Of a DNA stretch of 64,000 bases, positions 57,690 through 64,000 are shown in pieces. Source of the stretch: Proteles cristata cristata (lineage: Eukaryota; Chordata; Mammalia; Carnivora; Hyaenidae); the NCBI GenBank assembly GCA_017311185.1, contig JAESUZ010003490.1:1116001-1180000 (forward strand), read 5' to 3'. Both the position numbers and the translations under genes were made by a program. Each line of letters opens with the position of its first letter. Within the stretch, counting starts at the first letter, position 1. The notes beneath the pieces were generated by a model. The model ran no database searches. It was not told where the DNA came from and was given only the letters and a program-made list of their open reading frames with translations.

Positions 57690-58200
57690 ATCATATGCTT
57701 CTTGTGAGAGTGCAGACTGCTACATCCTTTGTGGGACAATTTGTCATAATAAAAACATTCATTTATTTTTACCCCATAATTATATATCTTGGAATCTAAC
57801 CTAAGAAAACAAAAGCAGGCAAATAATTATGAACAAATATGTGCACTATAGCAATATGTTGATATAGTGAAATATCATGTATGGTAGGGAGAACAAATAT
57901 CCAATATGAATTCAGTGGTTAAATATAGTATGATATTTATATATCCATATTATAGAACAAAATGCAACCACTAAAAATGGTGTTTAAAAAACTTCATTAT
58001 GTGGAAGAAACTTACTTTATAAGTTCTACCTAAAAACATAATTCAAATGATTGTCACATATTTAAGCTCTGAGTTGATTATTATTAGGAAGGCATGTCTG
58101 CACATAACTGTCAACATTTGGCAGTGGATATTTGGGGTGTAAGATTATGGGCTCTTTAGTTTTCTTTTTTATGTATTTATGTGCTTTTCATGTTTTATAA
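57690..58200 (+). mobile_element. Old L1 3' fragment
   Basis: TAATTATATATCTTGGAATC, then ATGCAACCACTAAAAATGGT and GGCAGTGGATATTTGGGGTG follow the order of an L1ME 3' region. Heavily diverged. Confidence 0.65.
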
Positions 58201-58344
58201 CAACCCTTTACTTAGGACCAACCACGAATCAGGAGGCATATTATGGGTTTTCATCAGTGTCTCACTGAACCCTCACCTCAGTCCTTCACAACTGTTCCTG
58301 TCTTGTGCATAAGCACCGTCATCATCATATTCTGCATCACTCTG

Positions 58345-58605
58345 AACATCAGAGCCAACAGTGATCAGACTCATTATATGCTAGGCATTAATCTAAGAGC
58401 TTTACAGGGATCCACTCATTTAATCTTCATAACAGACCTTTTGAGATGGCTTTTATTAGTAGTCTCATTTTACTGGTGAGAGAACTATTAACATAGAGGC
58501 ATGGGCATACATAGAGCCCAACCTCACAAAATTAGCAAGCACTGAAGTCAGGTCCAAACCTGGTAGCCCTTGTTCTCAACCACTGTGCTGTTCTCCTCTT
58601 CTGTT
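58345..58605 (+). mobile_element. MIR element, near full length
   Basis: CATTATATGCTAGGCATTAA, CACTCATTTAATCTTCATAA, CTCATTTTACTGGTGAGAGA, CCTCACAAAATTAGCAAGCA and AACCACTGTGCTG follow MIR order throughout. Confidence 0.85.
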
Positions 58606-60374
58606 GATAAGGAAATTGGGATTCAGAGAGGATGCTGCCTTGCATCCTTGCAGCCTTGTAGCTGCGCCAGGATCAGGCCTGAACTGACTGAGCCCATACC
58701 ATGTCCCCTATGCTGTAGGAACTAGTGCCCATCATCAGGCAGACAAGCAGACTAAGAGCCAGCCAGCCAACCATTCCTGACTGTCATTTCTGGAGTGACA
58801 CCAGGTCATACAGGGCCTTGTACCACTGACACCAGAGAGCTCTAAGGTCCCTCCCTGGGTCCCATAGGCATTCAATGATTTAATTATTCCTGTCTTATTT
58901 GGACATCTTTCTTAGTGAAGACATCAGAAACACAAACTGGGAATACTGTAAGATTAAGATACTAAGGGAACTAATCCCATTCTAAAGGGGAAAAAGTAAT
59001 ATATTTATTAGTGTTGATGAAGGAAGAGAAGGAATAGTAAAGGGGGAAAAAAATGATAGTATCAGTTGACCTGAAGGTGGGATGGGAAAACCCACTCCAA
59101 ATGCAAATTCTGATCTGCATATGGATACTTATAAGCATCAGATGTTCCAGTTCTGTAAACTTCAAATCTATTCAGACAGTCTCCCCCAAAGCCCTTCACA
59201 GCTGTCTCCAAAGTGACTAGAACAGCTTTCCAGGACTGGGAAGAGTCACTTATTACTTGGTAATTAACCTGGCAAATGGCAACACTTTCTAAAATCGCCC
59301 ATTTTAGTAGGGGTATCTGACAAAGAACTGAAATCCAAACATGTCGTTATAGTTGCTACAGGCATGCCATATCACTTGGAAAAGAACTATACAAAACTTT
59401 GTTTCTACTTATAAACAGAGTATGACATTGTGATGCAACATATATCAGTATTCAGATATTTACTAGAGGACAATGTATTCTAACATGACAGAGTAACTGG
59501 AAATTTGGTAATATGTTCCAGTAAGCTATACAATTTTTTTCTGTTTTTACAAAAGGCCTTAATGTGTTTTTAGAGACTTATGTTATATGGTATGGTACAT
59601 AATAAGAGAAAAGGACCCAGACAGGCTTGTCTGAGTTACGATCAAGAAAGCCCTGATATCGCCAATGAATGTAAGCTCTGCATTGTGTTGCAATTGAAGT
59701 GTCTCATTACTAGAACAGTGAACTGTATTATGTGGCACAATCTGCTCTTTTCCTACCACGCTAAGTTTATTCCTGTCAGGTTCCTGATTTCTTAATATAT
59801 TTTCAATTTTCTCCCTCATCCCTAAAGTCTCCTATTTTATGTAGTCGTCAGAACCTTCCAAACATCTATGAGAAAAACTCATTCTTTCCAAAAACCTTGG
59901 CATCATGTCCAGTGCTCACTTGGGCTGCAATTTAGCATTAGCAATTTTCGAACGTCTCATAAAGTCATCAGCTTGAGCTTGCCTCTGATGTAATAGGGCT
60001 CAGCGGAAAGAGCCAGCTCCATGTCATCTCCCTTTGCATTGATGGCAGTATTAACACTCATTAGAATGTATTACTACGTGCAGGGCCACATAAGAACTCA
60101 GCCACCCAGGAGTCTTACTCAAGCCAACAACATTACTCATCTTATCATGAGCACTACAGATGCATTTATTCAATGGAGGAAACAAACTCCTAATGGCCTT
60201 TGGGAACCATGACAGCAGCATCTATTATCACTGTGCCCGGGTACCAGGGATGCTACAGATAAGACTGAGGATCACTTGGAGTTTGATTCCTCAAACATTT
60301 CCAAATTTACCAGTAAAAGCACCTTCCCTAGCCCAGTCCGCCTGAACACCATCCTTCTACTCACAGTGCCTCAT

Positions 60375-60530
60375 CAATATTCAGTGAGTGTCCCTGATGT
60401 GCCCATAATGGTGTTTTACATATGTTGTTTTTCTCTAAACCTCAAACAACCTTTAAAAAATATTCAAAAACTCACTTTACAGAGAAGAAACCTGAGGCAA
60501 AGAGAAATTAAGTCACGGTTTCTGCCCACA
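60375..60530 (+). mobile_element. MIR fragment
   Basis: TTCAGTGAGTGTCCCTGATG, CTCACTTTACAGAGAAGAAA and CCTGAGGCAAAGAGAAATTA are MIR phrases in order. Confidence 0.68.
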
Positions 60531-60964
60531 AGGAACAGAGTCTACAGAAGGTACCTATGCCAATTCCCTGTCTCCAGAGTTGACCACAACTAAGCCACAC
60601 CACACAAACTCCAACCAAGCTCTGACCCTCCTTCCCAAAAGAAACAAAACAAAAGAAAACGTGTCCACAGCATAAGGAAATGAACACTATATGGAGGGCC
60701 ATGTAACTATGTTATGGTCCTGGCTATGTCCCCAAGACAAGCTGAGTAACATAGAATTGGAATGGTTCTCTCTGGAACTCCGTCTTAGTGAGAAGTAAAA
60801 TGGAGAAGGATATATGGGAAAGGGTAGGAAGCAGGAAGGATTTCAAAAATGTCTGAGGTCTCCTTCTTCATAGGGAATCATCTGATACGGTAAGAAGTTA
60901 TGCTTCCATACTCACTACGCAGGGAGTTAACTCTTTATCGATGAATTCTCTTCTTTCTAAGTTA

Positions 60965-61205
60965 CGACGAGTTATGATTTACATAATGCCGTGTAACAGG
61001 CACTGCACTGGAACCTAATAAACCTCTCATTTAATCCTCACAAAATAGTCTGCAAGGTAGAAGTTATGTTCATTTTTCACATTACAGAGCAGAGGCCTTG
61101 TCCGTGTAAGTTACGTGCCTTATAGACACTGAGCCAGGAGTCACACCCAGGCTTATCTGCCTCTAGAGCCTGTGTCTAACTGTGCTGTACTACTAGGCCG
61201 TGGGT
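60965..61205 (+). mobile_element. MIR element
   Basis: GTAACAGGCACTGCACTGGA, CTCATTTAATCCTCACAAAA, GCAAGGTAGAAGTTATGTTC and GAGCCAGGAGTCACACCCAG follow MIR order. Confidence 0.85.
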
Positions 61206-62313
61206 GGGCCAATGGGTAATGTTCTTACCTGACTTTTACCATCAGGACATCTACTTAACTTTCTGAACAAGGCAGTCTCCATATTTATAATAAATCTGGA
61301 GGGAGAGAATTTGAAACTCATTCAATTAGAATTTAAGCCTCAGACATACTTATGAACTAACTGCCCTTTCTAGAAAAGAATGACTAGCATTTTTAGAGAA
61401 AGTGTGTCAACCAAGAAGTGCTTTAAGTCGTTGCTTTTAAAAGGTTCAGAAAGTAAAACTGGAGTGGGGGCAGATAGAAGAAGGGATGGACTATGAAATG
61501 ACAGACCTGCTGGAAAAAAAAAATCCAGTGTTGTTGGAGACAGGAGAATTACAATCTTGACATTAGTCCCATACGAGTTATTACTCTTGATATCATTATA
61601 GCCAAATGGAATGAAAATAGAAGGGGGAGAAAAATCTCAGTGGGTATTGCAATTTAAATTTGCCATGTAAGCTAATACTGTATATTTAGAGACTGAGCAG
61701 ACAGGGTGGTTGGTGGCTCAGAGTATGTACAGGGGCTGCTGTGCCAGCTAACCAAAGCAGACATTCATTAGAGCAAAATGTAGATTTCCATTTCTTGGCA
61801 TCTGACGTGGGCTCTTTCCTTGGAAAGAAATGTCAATTTGGCCAAAAGTGTGAAACCTACAATAAAAGCATTGGGACTGTGGATTTCATCTAGTCTGCAC
61901 ATTCCCACCCCTTTCTTTCCTACTATGGAAATCCAGTTCCCATTTGGGGTGCTGACTGGAGAGGTGGCAGGGGAACTGATTAGGACCCGGGATGCTGAAA
62001 AGGAGGGTAAGGAGCTGGGGAGGAGAAATTGGACTCCCAGATTCTCTGTTTTCTTTTGGCTTTTAGTTACCATTTTCTCTTGCCCTAAAACTGCCCAACA
62101 CACACACAAAACCCAACCACAATTACTGTTTTGCACAGGGCCCTGAACAATGGTGGCTGCAGACCCTTGGCACTGGCTGCCAGCTGTGCAAGTACCGGGT
62201 GCTCATCCAGAGTCTGGGGGTGTGTGAGCAGAACCCAGCTCCTGAGGCAGTGCCTCTGGGGAGAAGCCTCCTTGCTTTAAAACTTCATTCTATTTGTTTC
62301 TTTTGTTCAATAG

Positions 62314-62421
62314 ACTGGAAAGACTATGACGACAGAGAGCCCAGACACAAGGGACAGAGCGAAGTTTTGGAAGGTCTGCTGCAGCAGGTCCGAGCCCTTC
62401 ATCAGCATTATAGTTGCCGGG
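62314..62421 (+). CDS. ANKFN1: ANKFN1 exon after FN3 domain
   Basis: This 108-bp phase 1/1 exon follows TTTCTTTTGTTCAATAG and has a GTAAGG donor. A from the previous exon plus AC gives Asn, followed by WKDYDDREPRHKGQSEVLEG and LLQQVRALHQHYSCR. It is strongly charged, then helical. In ANKFN1 this segment directly follows the FN3 domain and is highly conserved among vertebrate copies as I recall them. Reading into the intron gives a stop 12 codons past the donor. No later coding exon is recognisable before 64000, so the rest of the C-terminal region lies beyond the window. Confidence 0.9.
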
Positions 62422-64000
62422 GTAAGGATAAAAATCTGCACTGGGCCATCGGCTGAGGTCTCCGTGGCGCCGGTAATTTTAGCAGTTTCCTAACTGGGTC
62501 ATACCTTCTCATTCATCAGGGAGAGAGAGATATTAATATTTGTACATCTGGAATCACTTTGCAGCACTATCTTGCTTTAACCCTTCAGAAGGGACTTCCC
62601 TCTCCATCATTCCCTTCCTTTCTGTCTGTCTCACCCTCTCTCCATGCAAACAGTTTGAAAAAAAAAAGCACAAGAAAAACAGCAGTTGCCATTAGTTCCC
62701 TTCCCTTTGAATTGTCCCTTCACAAAACTCCTCTCCGTGTGCTGGGTCTTTGAGATATTCACCCTCAAAGTTCTCAGTCCCTAGGAAAATTCTGTGAGCA
62801 TCCCTCAGGAAGTTTAGCCAATTTTAACAGCAACAAGAAATCTTCATGTGTATTTGGAATAAAGTTTACAATGTGATTTCACATCCACTGTCTCCTTTTC
62901 ATCCTCATGCTGGCAATTACCACTAAGGCTAAGTGACTTGACCAAGGTCACCCTACCAGGAAAAGAAAGCGTCAAGATTCTGACCTAGGTTTTCTGTCCC
63001 TAAGTGCAGTCTTCCTGTCACACCTCACTTTTGCCCCCCACCCTTAGCTTCAGGACTGGGCACTGGTGTTGACCTCACCCTGAATTTCAATCTTCCCCTG
63101 TACCACTGCTTAGGAGAAAGTAGAGCACATATCTCCAGACCTAGCCAACTATACCCAGAAAACGTCTCAGAAACTTTTAAAAACTTCTCTCCTATATGGG
63201 TTATTCAAATGGGACAGGGTCAGGTTTCTGATCTGTGTAATGATTCGTAGAGCAGGCACTTAGTTTTATTTGGAGAATTAAAGCCTCCATAAAGTTTTTG
63301 TTTTCCATCCTCCTTCACCCATCAGATCCCAACTGCATCGCACTCTCCAGATTCAGGGCACTGCTGGCCCAGCTATGTAAGAAATCCATGGTTGAAACTA
63401 AGAGATACAACTGAGTTTGGACTAGGTATAAAGAACCATACTTAGCATTAGCAAAAAGTTAGTCCCAATTAATGTATAACAACAGAGCTCTTCAGAAATG
63501 TTGGCTTTAGCTAGAAATGAGGACAAGTGTTTGTAAGAAAATAATATTCTGTTAATGAATGGTTCATTAGAAAATGTAAATATGCATGCTTGAGAAGAAA
63601 ACTCAAATGGGTTTTATTTTCAGATCTGAAGGAAAACTTTCCCCAGACCATAGCCTTAAAGATTCCACACTGACCAAAGTACACTCAGTTCTCAGAGCTC
63701 ATTTAACCAGGCCAGGCATCATTTAGGTTCCTTTCTCTCATCTGCCTCCCCATCATTCCCCTGAACATTGGTTCTTGTGCAGCAGGCAAAGGTAATAAAG
63801 CAACTAGATAGATGATTCTTTGCAATTCATAAGCCTCTTTGTGTTTAGTCTTTACCAGAGGGAGAAAACTAAAACTACTCAGGAGAATAAGGGGTAGTTT
63901 TTTATATTATTTGTGGATTTAGATGCTCTCCCCATTACTATTGGATTATTATCTAATAATCAGGAAACAAATTATCTAGACAGCCCAATTATTTCAACAG
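62422..64000 (+). other. ANKFN1: Following ANKFN1 intron (part)
   Basis: It starts with GTAAGG. A diverged MIR (about 62880-63030: GCTAAGTGACTTGACCAAGG, CACCCTACCAGG) is the only repeat I can name. No further exon with acceptor, open frame and donor is visible to the window end. Confidence 0.75.

Larger units (their letters stand above)
56979..62313 (+). other. ANKFN1: ANKFN1 intron, 5.3 kb
   Basis: GTAGGT...CAATAG. It holds MIR, L2-age and L1 relics listed separately and otherwise unique-looking sequence. No felid SINE is present, in contrast to the large intron. Confidence 0.85.

Overview
The window is vertebrate nuclear DNA. It has no bacterial gene density, its exons are short with GT/AG borders, and it is full of SINEs and LINEs. 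About two dozen copies of one tRNA-headed SINE (head like GGGGCGCCTGGGTGGCTCAG, a (CT)n stretch, tail AATAAATAAACATTAAAA) identify it as Carnivora, and the dominant form matches the cat-family SINEC_Fc type. The young L1 copies fit the same lineage. I infer a felid genome; species and chromosome cannot be read from the window.

The only protein-coding gene I can support lies on the + strand. Five internal exons (4285-4479, 6605-6718, 54424-54521, 56888-56978, 62314-62421) have good acceptors and donors and agreeing phases, and together they encode about 202 residues. The product is a helical linker, one complete fibronectin type III domain split over three exons, and a charged helical segment. 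I recognise this as the middle of ANKFN1 (ankyrin-repeat and FN3-domain protein, relative of Drosophila WAKE). The ankyrin-repeat exons and first exon lie upstream of the window, and the C-terminal exons lie downstream.

Layout: 1-4284 is upstream intron. Intron 4480-6604 is 2.1 kb. Intron 6719-54423 is 47.7 kb and holds most of the window. Introns 54522-56887 and 56979-62313 follow, and 62422-64000 starts the next intron. The large intron records several waves of transposition: ancient MIR, L2 and hAT fragments; middle-aged L1 blocks (antisense 11.06-14.95 kb, sense 22.6-24.2 and 27.5-28.9 kb); a possible solitary LTR near 12 kb; then felid SINEs, many with target-site duplications that can still be read; and a young 5'-truncated L1 (41491-43874, minus strand) with a 16-bp duplication.

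The points most worth a second look are a GTNNGT tandem donor at the end of the fourth exon, two places where SINEs inserted twice at the same target, and a possible very short 3' transduction in the young L1. Others are a pair of L1 direct repeats, a candidate LTR, a G-quadruplex-prone run, and several non-repetitive AT-rich blocks that look like conserved non-coding elements. I found no previously undescribed system.
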